In this document: positions 1-9,421 of the stretch, in pieces | How the letters are laid out: each line of letters opens with the position of its first letter | Numbering within the stretch: the first letter of the stretch is position 1 | NCBI GenBank assembly: GCA_009885995.1 | Contig: VFJQ01000172.1 | Coordinates: 1 to 48,295 of the forward strand | Length of the DNA stretch: 48,295 nt | Source: Verrucomicrobiota bacterium | Lineage (GTDB): Bacteria > Verrucomicrobiota > Verrucomicrobiia > Chthoniobacterales > Chthoniobacteraceae | Direction of reading: 5' to 3' | The notes under the pieces: generated by a model | Seen by the model: only the letters and a program-made list of their open reading frames with translations | What the model was told of the DNA's origin: nothing | Database searches by the model: none | Made by a program: the position numbers and the translations under genes

Positions 1-190
1 ACTACAACGCCAAACGCACTCCACCTCACACCGTTCCAAGAGAAGCATTCCTTTTAACCACCCTCATAATACCCGAAAGGCTGGGTCAACTGTCGAACTT
101 GGGGTAGCGCTGCGTGACCTCGGTGTCTTAGTTGCGCCGCGCGGAAAAAACTTTGCAAGCGGCCCTTCGTGGCGAGCATCGCGGCTCTCC

Positions 191-1135
191 GTGAAGAAGC
201 TCATCATTCAAATGCCGTGTTACAACGAAGAGGGCACGCTCGCCATCGCCCTCGGCGCGCTGCCGCGTGAGGTGCTCGGCTTCGACAAAGTGGAGTGGCT
301 CATCATCAACGACGGCTCGACGGACAAGACGATCGAGGTCGCGAAGGCAAACGGGGTCGATCACGTCATCGATCTCGGCACGCACCAAGGGCTCGCGAAA
401 GGTTTCATGGCTGGGCTCGATGCGTGCCTGCGCCACGGCGCGGACGTGATCGTGAACACCGACGCGGACAACCAATACTGCGCGGACGACATCCCTAAGC
501 TGGTCGCGCCGGTCCTCGCTGGTGAAGCCGAAATCGTGGTCGGCGCGCGGCCGATCACGGAGATCGAGCACTTCTCTCCGCTGAAAAAGATGCTGCAGAA
601 GCTCGGCTCGTGGGTCGTGCGCGCGGCGAGCGCGACGGATGTGGCTGATGCGCCGAGCGGTTTCCGCGCGATGAGCCGCAAGGCTGCGATCCAACTCAAC
701 GTCTTCAGCCAATACACCTACACGCTCGAGACGATCATCCAGGCGGGGCAGAAGGACATGGCGATCGTCTCGGTGCCGATCCGCACGAACGGCTACCTGC
801 GCCCGAGCCGGTTGATGAAGTCGATGCGCGCTTACATCCAGCGCTCGATCTTCACGATCCTCCGCATCTTCATCGTCTATAAGCCGATGCGGTTTTTCAC
901 GATCGTCGGCGCGGTGCCCTTCGCGTTCGGCACGCTCATCGGTTGTCGGTGGCTGTATTACTTCCTCATCGAAGACAGCACGCGCACGCGCCTCCCGAGC
1001 CTCATCCTCGCGGCGATCCTCATCCTCATCGGCGTGCAGCTTTGGATCTTCGGCGTCGTCGGCGATGTCATCGCCGTGAACCGCAAGCTGCTCGAAGACA
1101 TCCAGCAGCGCGTGAAGCGGATCGAGTATCGATGA
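191..1135 (+). CDS. Family 2 glycosyltransferase, DPM1-like, membrane anchored
   Basis: This 314-residue protein should transfer a sugar from a nucleotide or polyprenyl donor at the cytoplasmic face of the membrane. The GT-A fold is visible at the N-terminus: the nucleotide-binding start MPCYNEEGTL, then INDGSTD near residue 35 and the metal-binding NTDADNQY near residue 89. The segment DAPSGFRAMSR near residue 155 is typical of the dolichol-phosphate-mannose synthase group. Two hydrophobic helices near residues 235-290 anchor the C-terminus. The start is GTG at 191, chosen because the GT-A fold begins immediately after it. Its stop overlaps the next gene by ATGA, so the two are probably translationally coupled. 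The acceptor cannot be read from sequence. Confidence 0.9.
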   Translation: MKKLIIQMPCYNEEGTLAIALGALPREVLGFDKVEWLIINDGSTDKTIEVAKANGVDHVIDLGTHQGLAKGFMAGLDACLRHGADVIVNTDADNQYCADDIPKLVAPVLAGEAEIVVGARPITEIEHFSPLKKMLQKLGSWVVRAASATDVADAPSGFRAMSRKAAIQLNVFSQYTYTLETIIQAGQKDMAIVSVPIRTNGYLRPSRLMKSMRAYIQRSIFTILRIFIVYKPMRFFTIVGAVPFAFGTLIGCRWLYYFLIEDSTRTRLPSLILAAILILIGVQLWIFGVVGDVIAVNRKLLEDIQQRVKRIEYR

Positions 1136-2727
1136 GTCCTCGCGACCTTTTCGCGCGCGAAGCCCTCGCGCTCATCCCGAAGATACTCACGCTGCAGGAT
1201 CGCAACACGCACTCGCCGACCTACGGGTGCTTCGACCGCAACTTCTGGCACTACAAGATTATCGATTTCCCGAGCGGCATGGCCGCGGAGTTCGTGTGGC
1301 CGCTCGCGCTGGCGCACTCGCTGCCGATCGAGGGGAACCCATATTTTGAAATGCCCGCGATCAAGGAATGGGCCGCCGCGGGCATCCGCTACATGGCGCG
1401 CAGTGCACACCCGGATGGATCGTGCGACGACTACTTCCCGTTCGAGAAGGCCGCTGGTGCCGCCGCCTTCTCGCTGCTCGCGGGCATGGAGAGCTACGCG
1501 CTGCTCGGGCTGCACGACGAGGAGATGCTCGAGTTCTTCGCGAAGCGTGCGGACTGGCTCGCGGATCATCACGAGAGCGGCCGGCTCACGAATCACCAGG
1601 CGCTCATCGTTCTCTGCCTCGACAAGGCGGGGCGGCTTTTCGAGAGCGACCGCTGGGACAAGCTGAAGGCCAAACGAATCAAGCGCGTGCTGGAGTGGCA
1701 GAACGAGGAAGGCTGGTTTGCCGAATACGAGGGCGCGGACCCGGGTTACCACACGCTGACGTGTGGCCTACTCGCACAGTATCTCGCGCTGCATCCCGAC
1801 CACGCGGAGCTGCGCGCAGCTCTGGAGAAGGCGATCAAGTTCGCCGCACACTTCGTTCACCCGGACGGTTCGTTCGGCGGCGAATACACGAGCCGCAACA
1901 CCTACAATTACTTCCCGCACGGTTTCGAGATAGCCGCGCAGTGGTTCCCCGATGCACCCGGCTTGAACGATCAGTTTACCCGCGGTCTCTCGCGCCATCT
2001 TGGGGCGTGTTACGCGGACGATCACATCCTCGGGCACCACGCGTGGAGCTACCTGCTCGCGTGGCAGCACTGGCACGCGGCGCGGCCCGCGGCGGCGAAG
2101 CCCGCGGAAGGTCGCACGCACTTCAAGCACGCCGGCCTCGTCGTGGAGCGGCGCGGCGATGCGACGCTTTACCTTGCGCTGAACAAAGGCGGCGTCTTCA
2201 AACTCTTCCGCGGCGATCGGCTCGCGCACAGCGACACCGGATTCTCCGTCGTGACCGGTGGCAAGAAACGCCGCGTCGCAGTCGGGCATCTCGTCGCGAA
2301 GTATCACGTGAAGCTGAGCGATGACGGCGTGGAGATCGACGGCAGGCTCGGCTGGGCGAAGACGAAGCAAATGACGACCTTCAACCTCGTCGTGCTGCGC
2401 GCGATCATGTTCCTCGGCGGGCGCTTGTTCCCCGACCTCATCCGCAAGCTGCTCCAGCGCGTGCTCATCACGGGGAAGAAGGCCGCGCCGTTTGAGTTCA
2501 CGCGCAAGCTGACGTGGCAGGGGAGCAATCTCGAAGTCGCCGACGAACTTCGCGCGAAGAGCTGGCAGTCCGTCGAGGAAGCAGGCATCGGCCCGGCGCA
2601 GACGAGCATCTACGTGGTGATGAGCCGCACGTATCAGCCCGGCCAGCTCGAGCCGTGGCTCGACCTCACGCCGGAAATCGAGAAACTTCCGGAGGGCGAA
2701 CCGCTCAAGGTGACCCGCACATTTTAG
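1132..2727 (+). CDS. Possible alpha/alpha-toroid polysaccharide lyase-like protein
   Basis: The protein has 531 residues if it starts at the ATG overlapping the upstream stop; the reading frame is open further upstream, but that part only shadows the glycosyltransferase. Residues about 1-320 consist of repeated helical hairpins rich in W, H and Y, as in alpha/alpha-toroid proteins. The rest looks beta-rich, which is the layout of heparinase II/III-like lyases. LTNHQAL near residue 147 resembles the Asn-His motif of those enzymes, and NTYNYFPHG near residue 257 could be a second active-site element. No signal peptide is visible, so it may act in the cytoplasm on a precursor made with the coupled glycosyltransferase. 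The family assignment is inference; an uncharacterised toroid protein is equally possible. Confidence 0.6.
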   Translation: MSPRDLFAREALALIPKILTLQDRNTHSPTYGCFDRNFWHYKIIDFPSGMAAEFVWPLALAHSLPIEGNPYFEMPAIKEWAAAGIRYMARSAHPDGSCDDYFPFEKAAGAAAFSLLAGMESYALLGLHDEEMLEFFAKRADWLADHHESGRLTNHQALIVLCLDKAGRLFESDRWDKLKAKRIKRVLEWQNEEGWFAEYEGADPGYHTLTCGLLAQYLALHPDHAELRAALEKAIKFAAHFVHPDGSFGGEYTSRNTYNYFPHGFEIAAQWFPDAPGLNDQFTRGLSRHLGACYADDHILGHHAWSYLLAWQHWHAARPAAAKPAEGRTHFKHAGLVVERRGDATLYLALNKGGVFKLFRGDRLAHSDTGFSVVTGGKKRRVAVGHLVAKYHVKLSDDGVEIDGRLGWAKTKQMTTFNLVVLRAIMFLGGRLFPDLIRKLLQRVLITGKKAAPFEFTRKLTWQGSNLEVADELRAKSWQSVEEAGIGPAQTSIYVVMSRTYQPGQLEPWLDLTPEIEKLPEGEPLKVTRTF

Positions 2728-2733
2728 CTGCCG

Positions 2734-3444
2734 ATGAATCTGCGCAAAGCTCTCCAGTTTCTCGCGCTCGTGGCGGTCGCCGCGGGGATCTTCCTCATGC
2801 GCCCGGAGAAGCTGGACGAGATCACACCGACGGAGACGGTAAGCGAAGTTATCGACGCGTCGCCGGGGCTGCCGCCGGTGGAGACCGCGGTGCTGCCCAT
2901 TGCGGGAGCGCAGCCGGAATCCGCGCGGCCGTCTTCCTCGACGCCCGGTGCGACGGTGATGACGCGTGAGATTCCCGGCGACCCCGGCGGTCCACCGCTC
3001 GTGCCTGCGTTCGAGTTGCAGAAGGGCGAACTGCTTTGGGAGAAGCGGATAAACGCCGTGCTCGACAACCCGAAGATCACCGACTCGGACAAAGGGCGAC
3101 TGCTGCTCGAGATGCTTCCGGGCTTGCCGGTCGAAGGCCGCGAATCCACCGCCGAGCACGCCATCTCGCAGCTCTCCGACGCCGACTATCGCTTTGCCCA
3201 AGCGGTCATCACGAATCCCGCGACTTATCCCCCCGCGCTCGCCGTGCTCTGGGCCGACATGATGGGCCGGCCGGAAGCCGTCTCGCTGCCCACGCTGCTG
3301 CAAGTCGCGCGCAACTCGTCGCATCCCTACGCGCCGCATGCGCGCGAGAATCTGGATCTGCTGCTCGGCCAGGACTTCGGCACCGACTGGCCACGCTGGG
3401 AAACGGCGATTCGCGAGAAGCTCGCGAAGGAACCGAAAAGATAA
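2734..3444 (+). CDS. Hypothetical membrane-anchored protein
   Basis: I do not recognise a family for this 236-residue protein. One hydrophobic segment (LQFLALVAVAAGIFLM, residues 8-23) acts as an N-terminal anchor or uncleaved signal. It is followed by a Pro/Thr/Ser-rich linker to about residue 90 and a helical, charged C-terminal domain. That topology suggests a periplasmic domain tethered to the inner membrane. The gene starts 6 bases after the toroid-like gene and ends 26 bases before the ceramidase-like gene, so it probably belongs to the same transcript. Confidence 0.75.
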   Translation: MNLRKALQFLALVAVAAGIFLMRPEKLDEITPTETVSEVIDASPGLPPVETAVLPIAGAQPESARPSSSTPGATVMTREIPGDPGGPPLVPAFELQKGELLWEKRINAVLDNPKITDSDKGRLLLEMLPGLPVEGRESTAEHAISQLSDADYRFAQAVITNPATYPPALAVLWADMMGRPEAVSLPTLLQVARNSSHPYAPHARENLDLLLGQDFGTDWPRWETAIREKLAKEPKR

Positions 3445-3470
3445 ATCTCGTCTGTGGGTTGTCCGCGGTG

Positions 3471-4985
3471 ATGATTTTCTCCCCGATGTTCCGCCTCGCC
3501 ATTTTCGTTGCCGCATCCATCGCCGCCACGGCTGTCCAAGCTGGGGTAAAAGCCGGCTTTGCCGAGCGCGACATCACGCCCGAGGTCGGCATGGAGGTGC
3601 CCGGCGGCTATGGGAAGTCCTTCTCGAAGAAGATCCACGATCCGTGCAAGGCGCGGGCGTGCGTCTTCGACGACGGGCAGAAAGAAGTCGCGCTGGTCGG
3701 CTTGGATGCGCTCGTCGTGCCACGGGCGCTGGTGGTCGAAGCGCGCGCGCTGATCCAGAAACGCTGCGGCATCGCGCCCGAGGCGGTGATGATCGGCGCG
3801 TCGCACTCGCACTCATCGGGGCCGGTCGGGATGGTGTTGCCGCACGAATACGATCACGCGTCGGATCTCGTGAAGGGTCTCGCCTACAACAAGTCATCGA
3901 TGGCCGACGCGGGCTACCTCGCGAAGGTGCGCGACGCGATCGTCGAGGCGGTCGTCGTGGCGCACGACACGCGCGCGGAAGGCACGGCGAGCTTCGGCAG
4001 CGGACGTGAGGACACGGTCGCCTTCAACCGCCGCATCCGGATGAAGAACGGCCTCGCGGCTTCGCATCCGGGGAAGGGGAACCCGAACAACGTGGACTTC
4101 GCCGGCCCGGTCGATCCCGAAGTCGGCGTGATCGGCTACTGGAATCCCGAAGGCAAACTCGTCGGCTGCGTCGTGAACTTTTCCTGCCACGCGACCGCGA
4201 GCGGGCCGTGGATCTCGGCGAACTGGATCTACTACATGGAGCGCGCGATCCAGGGCTTCTACCCGGACGCGAAGGTCGTCTTCCTGCAGGGCGCGTGCGG
4301 CGACGTGACGCAGGTGAACAACCTCGACCCACGCACGAATCCTGAGAGCGATGCGTGGTCGCAGTTCGTCGGCGGGCGCGTCGGGGCGGAGGCGGTAAAG
4401 GTGCTCGTCGGCATGTCGCAGACGCGCGTGAGCGAAGTGATGGTCGATGTGCGCACGAAGCTGTGGAGCATCCCGCGCCGGAAGCCCGCGCCGGAGCGCG
4501 TGAAGGCCGCGCTCGAACTCGTGGTGCAGGATCCAAAGAGCGCCGGGCCGGATTGGGTGTGGGCGAAGGAGACGGTGATGCTCGACGCGCTCATCGCGAA
4601 ATGGCCGAGCGTCGAGGTGGAGGGCCAGGCGATTCAGGTCGGCCCGGTCGTCTGCCTGTCGAGTCCCGCGGAGTATTTCTGCCAATACGGGCTCGACTGG
4701 AAAAAGGGCAGTGGCTTCCCAATGACGTTCCCGGTCGAGCTCTCGAATGGCTGCGCCGGCTACGTGCCGACACTCGAAGCTTTCGATCTCAAGACCGGTG
4801 GCGGCTACGAGACGCGCCTCACGGCTTACAGCAATCTCGACATCACCGCCGGCGACCAAATCCGTGACGTGGGCCTCGAACTTGCGCGCCAACTCAAACC
4901 TGCGCCACTCCCGCAGATTCCGCTCGTGCCGCCGTTCAAGGGCGACGGCTGGCTCTACGGAAACCAACCACCGCAACGCCAATGA
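3471..4985 (+). CDS. Neutral/alkaline non-lysosomal ceramidase-family protein
   Basis: This exported 504-residue protein belongs to the family whose founding members hydrolyse the amide bond of ceramides. Many PVC-bacterial members have unknown, probably glycan-related, substrates. A signal peptide covers residues 1 to about 24, ending AVQA. AGFAERDITPE is the usual mature start of the family. SHSHSSGPVG near residue 110 matches the conserved zinc-binding region, SCHATASG near residue 240 is the second His-containing block, and GACGDVTQ near residue 275 is the third. ATG at 3471 is used; ATG 3486 is an alternative start still preceding the signal peptide. The C-terminal domain of the eukaryotic enzyme appears to be missing. 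The stop overlaps the dehydrogenase start (ATGA). Confidence 0.85.
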   Translation: MIFSPMFRLAIFVAASIAATAVQAGVKAGFAERDITPEVGMEVPGGYGKSFSKKIHDPCKARACVFDDGQKEVALVGLDALVVPRALVVEARALIQKRCGIAPEAVMIGASHSHSSGPVGMVLPHEYDHASDLVKGLAYNKSSMADAGYLAKVRDAIVEAVVVAHDTRAEGTASFGSGREDTVAFNRRIRMKNGLAASHPGKGNPNNVDFAGPVDPEVGVIGYWNPEGKLVGCVVNFSCHATASGPWISANWIYYMERAIQGFYPDAKVVFLQGACGDVTQVNNLDPRTNPESDAWSQFVGGRVGAEAVKVLVGMSQTRVSEVMVDVRTKLWSIPRRKPAPERVKAALELVVQDPKSAGPDWVWAKETVMLDALIAKWPSVEVEGQAIQVGPVVCLSSPAEYFCQYGLDWKKGSGFPMTFPVELSNGCAGYVPTLEAFDLKTGGGYETRLTAYSNLDITAGDQIRDVGLELARQLKPAPLPQIPLVPPFKGDGWLYGNQPPQRQ

Positions 4986-7573
4986 CCGTCCGCCTCGCTT
5001 CCGCATTCTTCCTCGCTGCGTCTGCTGCGCTTGCCGCGGTTCCTTCCCCGCTCAAGCCGGACGATGCGCAAAACTCCTTCGAGTTAGCCGACGATCTGCG
5101 CGTCGAGCTTTTCGCCGCCGAGCCGCTCGTCGGTTCGCCATGTGCGATCGCCTTCGATGCGAAGGGCCGGATGTTCGTCGCGGAAAATCGTGGCTACCCG
5201 CGGATGGAAGACCCGCCGCAGGGCGTCGTCGCGCTGGTCGAGGACACGAACGGCGACGGGCGCATGGACAAGCGCACGGTCTTTGCCGACGGCCTTACGT
5301 ATCCGAATGGCGTCATGCCGTGGAAAGACGGCCTCATTGTCACGTGCGCGCCGGATGTGTTCTTCATGCGCGACACGAACGGCGACGGCGTCGCCGACGA
5401 GAAGCGTGTGTTGTTCACCGGCTTCGAGACTGCGAAGAGCACGCAGCTTCGCGTGAATGCGCCGCGCCTCGGGCCGGACGGCTGGATCTACCTCGCCGCG
5501 GGATTGAGCGCGGGCACGATCACCTGCCCCGAGCACCCCGAGCGGCCAGCGCTGAAGATGACCGCGGACGTGCGTTTCCATCCCGATACGCTCGAGATCG
5601 AGAACGTGGACGGAAAATCGCAGTTCGGTCAGTCGTTCGACGACTTCGGACGCCGCTTCATCTGCATGAATCGCCTGCCCGTGCAGCATGTCGTGCTTTC
5701 GTCAAAGTGGCTCGGGCGTAATCCCAATTTTGCCTTCAGCGAAACGGTGCAAGACTGCAACGAGCGGCTCGTGAGGACCACGATGAAGGGCGGTGGCGAC
5801 GGCGTGCAGCTCTTCCCGATCAGCTCGAATATCACGACGGCAGACTCGCACTTTGGCTCGTTCAGCGCGGCGTGCGGAGTCTTCGTCTGGCAGGGCGGCG
5901 CGCTGCCGGAGCGCTACGATGGCACGGTGATCTCGTGCGACCCGACTGGAAATCTCGTCCACGTCGATCGCCTCGAACCGCGAGGCGCGACCTTCAGCGC
6001 CGTGCCGCTGCTCAAGGGCCGTGAGTTGCTCGCCTCCCGCGACGATTGGTTCCGCCCCGTCTTCCTCGCGCGCGGTCCGGACGGCGCGCTCTACGTCGCG
6101 GATATGTATCGCAAGGTGATCGAGCATCCCGACTACCTGCCCGAGGAAATCCGCAAGCACGCCGACTTCGAGAGCGGTCGCGCCATGGGCCGCATCTGGC
6201 GCATCACCGCAAAGACGCCGCGCGCCGCGAAACCGATCACGCCGTTCAAGGACGAGTTCGAGCCGATCAAACCAGCCGCAAACGACGGGGCACTCGCCGC
6301 GAAACTCGCGAACGATCCCAGCGCGCGCGTGCGTTTCTGCCTTGCGCTCGTGCTCGGCGACGTGAAGGACGACTCCGCCCTCGCCACTCTCGCGCAGATC
6401 GCTGCGCGCGATGCGGGCGACAAGTGGGCGCGCGCTGCGGTGCTCAGCGGCATCGGCGGACGCGAGCCGCAGTTTCTCCGCGTCGTGTGGCCGAAGCTGA
6501 CCGCGGCCAGCGAGGGCGAGTTGGAATTGCTCGGCAGCCTCGGTCGTTGTTTCCGCGACGCGACCGCGCTGAACGACGCGCTGGGAGCGGCGCAGCCAGG
6601 CGCGGGGGCCGTGGCGGTGTGGGCGGGCTTCATCGAGCGCAATGCAGCGGCTGCGCGCGCCGTGAAGGACACGCCGGCTTTTCAAAAGCTGCTCGAACTC
6701 GCCGCTCAGCAGGTCGCGCAGGAATCGCTGCCCGCCGCGCAACGGCTCATCTTCGCGCGCCTGCTCGCGACCGGCACGTGGGACACCGCCGCGAAGCCGC
6801 TCCAGGCGGCGCTCGCCGCGCAACCTGACGAAGCGCTGCGCACCGCGCTGGTCCGCAGCCTCGCCATGCTCGATGCGAACCGGGCCGCGGAGGTGCTGCT
6901 CGAGGAGGGCAAGTGGACAACCTACAGCCCGCTCGTGCGCGAGACGGTGCTCGCGGCGCTGCTCAGCCGCGCGACGCAGCTCGACGGTCTGCTCGCCGCC
7001 GTGGAAGCGAATCGGTTGCCCGCGAGCGCCTTCACGACGCAGCGCCGCCAGACGCTGCTCAAGCACAAGGACGCCGCGTTCCGCGAGCGCGCGGAGAAGC
7101 TCTTCTCCGCGGCGCTCGGCGATCGCGCCGCCGCGCTCGATCGCGCGAAGAAGGCGCTCGAACTCGCGGCGAAGCCCGCCCATGGACGCGAGATTTTTCG
7201 GCAGCTCTGCGCCACGTGCCACCGGCTCGAGCAGGAAGGCGCGAACGTCGGTCCCGACCTCTTCGACATGCGCCGCCAGCCGAAGGACAACATCGTTTTC
7301 CACCTCGTGATGCCCGAGGCCGAGATCGCGCCCGCTTTCGCCGCCTATTCGTGCGAGGCGAAAGACGGTCGCATTTTCGCCGGCATCCTCACCTCCGAGA
7401 CGCCGACGAGCATTACCATCCGCCAGCCCGGCGGGATCGAGGAGACGGTGCTGCGGACCGACATCAAGACCCTCACCGCGCTACCCGGCTCGCTCATGCC
7501 GCCCGCACTCGACGCCGCGATGCAACCGCAGGACATCGCGGATTTGGTCGCCTTCCTCAAAGGCGAGCAGTAG
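4982..7573 (+). CDS. PVC-type membrane-bound dehydrogenase, beta-propeller/HEAT/cytochrome c
   Basis: This exported 863-residue protein combines three parts. A signal peptide (residues 1 to about 18) precedes a soluble glucose dehydrogenase-like beta-propeller of about residues 35-400, which contains two calcium-type loops, DTNGDGRMD and DTNGDGVAD. A helical HEAT-like region covers roughly 430-730. The C-terminal cytochrome c domain of the PVC heme type has LCATCH (CxxCH heme attachment) near residue 743 and a candidate distal Met in LPGSLMPPAL near residue 835. The family is strongly expanded in Planctomycetes and Verrucomicrobia and is thought to oxidise sugars or alcohols in the periplasm, passing electrons through the heme. 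Coupling to the ceramidase-like gene suggests that both act on the same extracellular glycoconjugate. Confidence 0.9.
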   Translation: MTVRLASAFFLAASAALAAVPSPLKPDDAQNSFELADDLRVELFAAEPLVGSPCAIAFDAKGRMFVAENRGYPRMEDPPQGVVALVEDTNGDGRMDKRTVFADGLTYPNGVMPWKDGLIVTCAPDVFFMRDTNGDGVADEKRVLFTGFETAKSTQLRVNAPRLGPDGWIYLAAGLSAGTITCPEHPERPALKMTADVRFHPDTLEIENVDGKSQFGQSFDDFGRRFICMNRLPVQHVVLSSKWLGRNPNFAFSETVQDCNERLVRTTMKGGGDGVQLFPISSNITTADSHFGSFSAACGVFVWQGGALPERYDGTVISCDPTGNLVHVDRLEPRGATFSAVPLLKGRELLASRDDWFRPVFLARGPDGALYVADMYRKVIEHPDYLPEEIRKHADFESGRAMGRIWRITAKTPRAAKPITPFKDEFEPIKPAANDGALAAKLANDPSARVRFCLALVLGDVKDDSALATLAQIAARDAGDKWARAAVLSGIGGREPQFLRVVWPKLTAASEGELELLGSLGRCFRDATALNDALGAAQPGAGAVAVWAGFIERNAAAARAVKDTPAFQKLLELAAQQVAQESLPAAQRLIFARLLATGTWDTAAKPLQAALAAQPDEALRTALVRSLAMLDANRAAEVLLEEGKWTTYSPLVRETVLAALLSRATQLDGLLAAVEANRLPASAFTTQRRQTLLKHKDAAFRERAEKLFSAALGDRAAALDRAKKALELAAKPAHGREIFRQLCATCHRLEQEGANVGPDLFDMRRQPKDNIVFHLVMPEAEIAPAFAAYSCEAKDGRIFAGILTSETPTSITIRQPGGIEETVLRTDIKTLTALPGSLMPPALDAAMQPQDIADLVAFLKGEQ

Positions 7574-7600
7574 TCCCTTCACTCACACACCCCGACCAAC

Positions 7601-8647
7601 ATGAACAAGAAATACAACGTCGCCGTCATCGGCTATGGCTGGGCCGCCACCGCTCACATCGCCGCCATCAACGCCACCTCCAACGCGCAGGTGAAGGCCG
7701 TCTGGTCTTCGCGCCCGCTCGACTCGGATGAACTGAGCACGCGTCACGGCGGTTCGATCACCGGCTACTCCGACCTCGCCGAGATGCTCGCGAATCCGGA
7801 CATCGACGCGGTCGACATCACGAGCTACCCGAACCAGCACGCCGCGCAGTTCATCGCCGCGGCGAAGGCGGGCAAGCATATCATCGTCGAGAAGCCGCTT
7901 GCCATCGAGTGGAGCGATATCGTCGCGATGAAGCAAGCTGCCGATGCGAGCGGCGCGAAGGTCTGCGTGTGCTTCGAGTGCCGGTGGTCGTCGCAGTTCC
8001 AAGCGACCATGGCGGTCATCGACCAAGGGCTCGTCGGCTCGCTGCACTACGGCGAAGTCGATTACTATCATGGCATCGGACCGTGGTATGGGCAGTATCG
8101 CTGGAACACCAAGCGCGAACTCGGCGGCAGCGCGCTGCTCACGGCTGGTTGCCACGCGCTCGATGCGCTGCTGCTGTGCATGGGCAGCGAAGTCGAGGAG
8201 GTGACGAGCTACGCTTCGCAGAGCGCGAACCCCGTCTTCACGCCCTACGAATACAAGACGTGCGCGACGACGATCCTGCGGTTCAAGAACGGCGCCGTCG
8301 GCAAGTCCGCCGCGGTCGTCGATTGCCTCCAGCCTTACTACTTCCACTGCCACCTCGTCGGCAGCGAAGGTTCGATCCTCGACAACAAATTTCACAGCCA
8401 GAAAATCGCCGGACTCAACAAGCACGCGTGGTCTTCGCTGAGCATGAAGATGCTCGATAGCGGCGACGTGAGCGACCACCCTTACCAGTATCAGTTTCAG
8501 GCGTTCTTCGACGCACTGGAGCAGGGGAAGGATATGCCGCTCACCAGCTTCGCGAACGCTTTCGCCACGCATCGCTGCATCGCCGCTGCTGACAAGTCCG
8601 CTGCCGAGGGACGCCCGGTGAAGATCAGCGAGATCGCCACTTCATAG
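7601..8647 (+). CDS. Gfo/Idh/MocA family oxidoreductase
   Basis: This 348-residue NAD(P)-dependent dehydrogenase probably oxidises a sugar or inositol derivative. The Rossmann motif VIGYGWAATAH lies at residues 8-18, and the family signature VEKPLA near residue 93 carries the catalytic lysine. A GGSALLTAGCHALDAL segment near residue 180 carries the conserved His and Asp of the active site. No signal sequence is present, so it is cytoplasmic. The gene sits 27 bases after the dehydrogenase and 3 bases before the PIG-L deacetylase, so it likely processes a product released by the exported enzymes. The substrate cannot be named from sequence. Confidence 0.92.
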   Translation: MNKKYNVAVIGYGWAATAHIAAINATSNAQVKAVWSSRPLDSDELSTRHGGSITGYSDLAEMLANPDIDAVDITSYPNQHAAQFIAAAKAGKHIIVEKPLAIEWSDIVAMKQAADASGAKVCVCFECRWSSQFQATMAVIDQGLVGSLHYGEVDYYHGIGPWYGQYRWNTKRELGGSALLTAGCHALDALLLCMGSEVEEVTSYASQSANPVFTPYEYKTCATTILRFKNGAVGKSAAVVDCLQPYYFHCHLVGSEGSILDNKFHSQKIAGLNKHAWSSLSMKMLDSGDVSDHPYQYQFQAFFDALEQGKDMPLTSFANAFATHRCIAAADKSAAEGRPVKISEIATS

Positions 8648-8650
8648 TCG

Positions 8651-9421
8651 ATGCCTTCCGCCCTCGCTATCGCCGCGCACCCGGACGACATCGAGTTCGT
8701 CATGGCTGGCACGTTGCTCCAGCTCAAGGCCGCGGGGTGGGACCTCCACTACCTGAACGTCTCGACGGGCAACATGGGCAGCACGGTGATGTCGGCCTCC
8801 GAGACCGCGCGCGTGCGGCGGAGGGAAGGGCAGGCCGCGGCGAAGGTGCTCGGCGCGAAGTGGTATGCACCATTCTGCGACGACCTCCTCGTCTTCTACA
8901 ATGAGGAGAACATCCGCCGCCTCACCGCCATCGTGCGCACCGCGAAGCCGTCGGTCGTCCTCACGCACGCGCTCGCGGACTACATGGAGGATCACATGAT
9001 CGTCGCGCGGCTCGCGGTGACGGCGGCGTTCGCGCGCGGCATCCCGAACTTCCGCTCGATGCCCACGCGCCACGCGGACCTCACGCCCTGCACGATCTAC
9101 CACGCGATGCCGCACGGCCAGTGCACGCCCCTGCGCGAGCCGGTGACGCCGGAACTGCTCGTCGATACGGCCAGCGTCCACGCGACGAAACGCGCGGCGC
9201 TGGCGTGTCATGCTTCGCAGAAGGCGTGGCTGGATCTGACGCAGGGGCAGGAGAGTTATCTCACGACGATGGATAGCTTCTCGCTGGCGCTCGGGAGGAA
9301 GAGCAAGGGGTTCCAGCACGCCGAGGGCTGGACGCGGCACCTGCATTACGGCTTCGGGGCGGAAAACGACGACCCGCTTCACGACGCGCTCGGCAAAAAA
9401 TATCACCGCCTCCACAAATGA
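8651..9421 (+). CDS. PIG-L family (LmbE-like) N-deacetylase
   Basis: This 256-residue zinc-dependent de-N-acetylase belongs to a family acting on N-acetylglucosamine moieties. The metal-binding AHPDDIEF sits at residues 9-16 and the second zinc-ligand block DYMEDHMIVARL near residue 113, both hallmarks of PIG-L/LmbE/MshB. Its 3' end overlaps the start of the deaminase-like gene by ATGA. That pairing is informative: deacetylation of a GlcNAc derivative followed by deamination of the freed amino sugar forms a two-step route. It is probably cytoplasmic, as no signal peptide is seen. Confidence 0.92.
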   Translation: MPSALAIAAHPDDIEFVMAGTLLQLKAAGWDLHYLNVSTGNMGSTVMSASETARVRRREGQAAAKVLGAKWYAPFCDDLLVFYNEENIRRLTAIVRTAKPSVVLTHALADYMEDHMIVARLAVTAAFARGIPNFRSMPTRHADLTPCTIYHAMPHGQCTPLREPVTPELLVDTASVHATKRAALACHASQKAWLDLTQGQESYLTTMDSFSLALGRKSKGFQHAEGWTRHLHYGFGAENDDPLHDALGKKYHRLHK

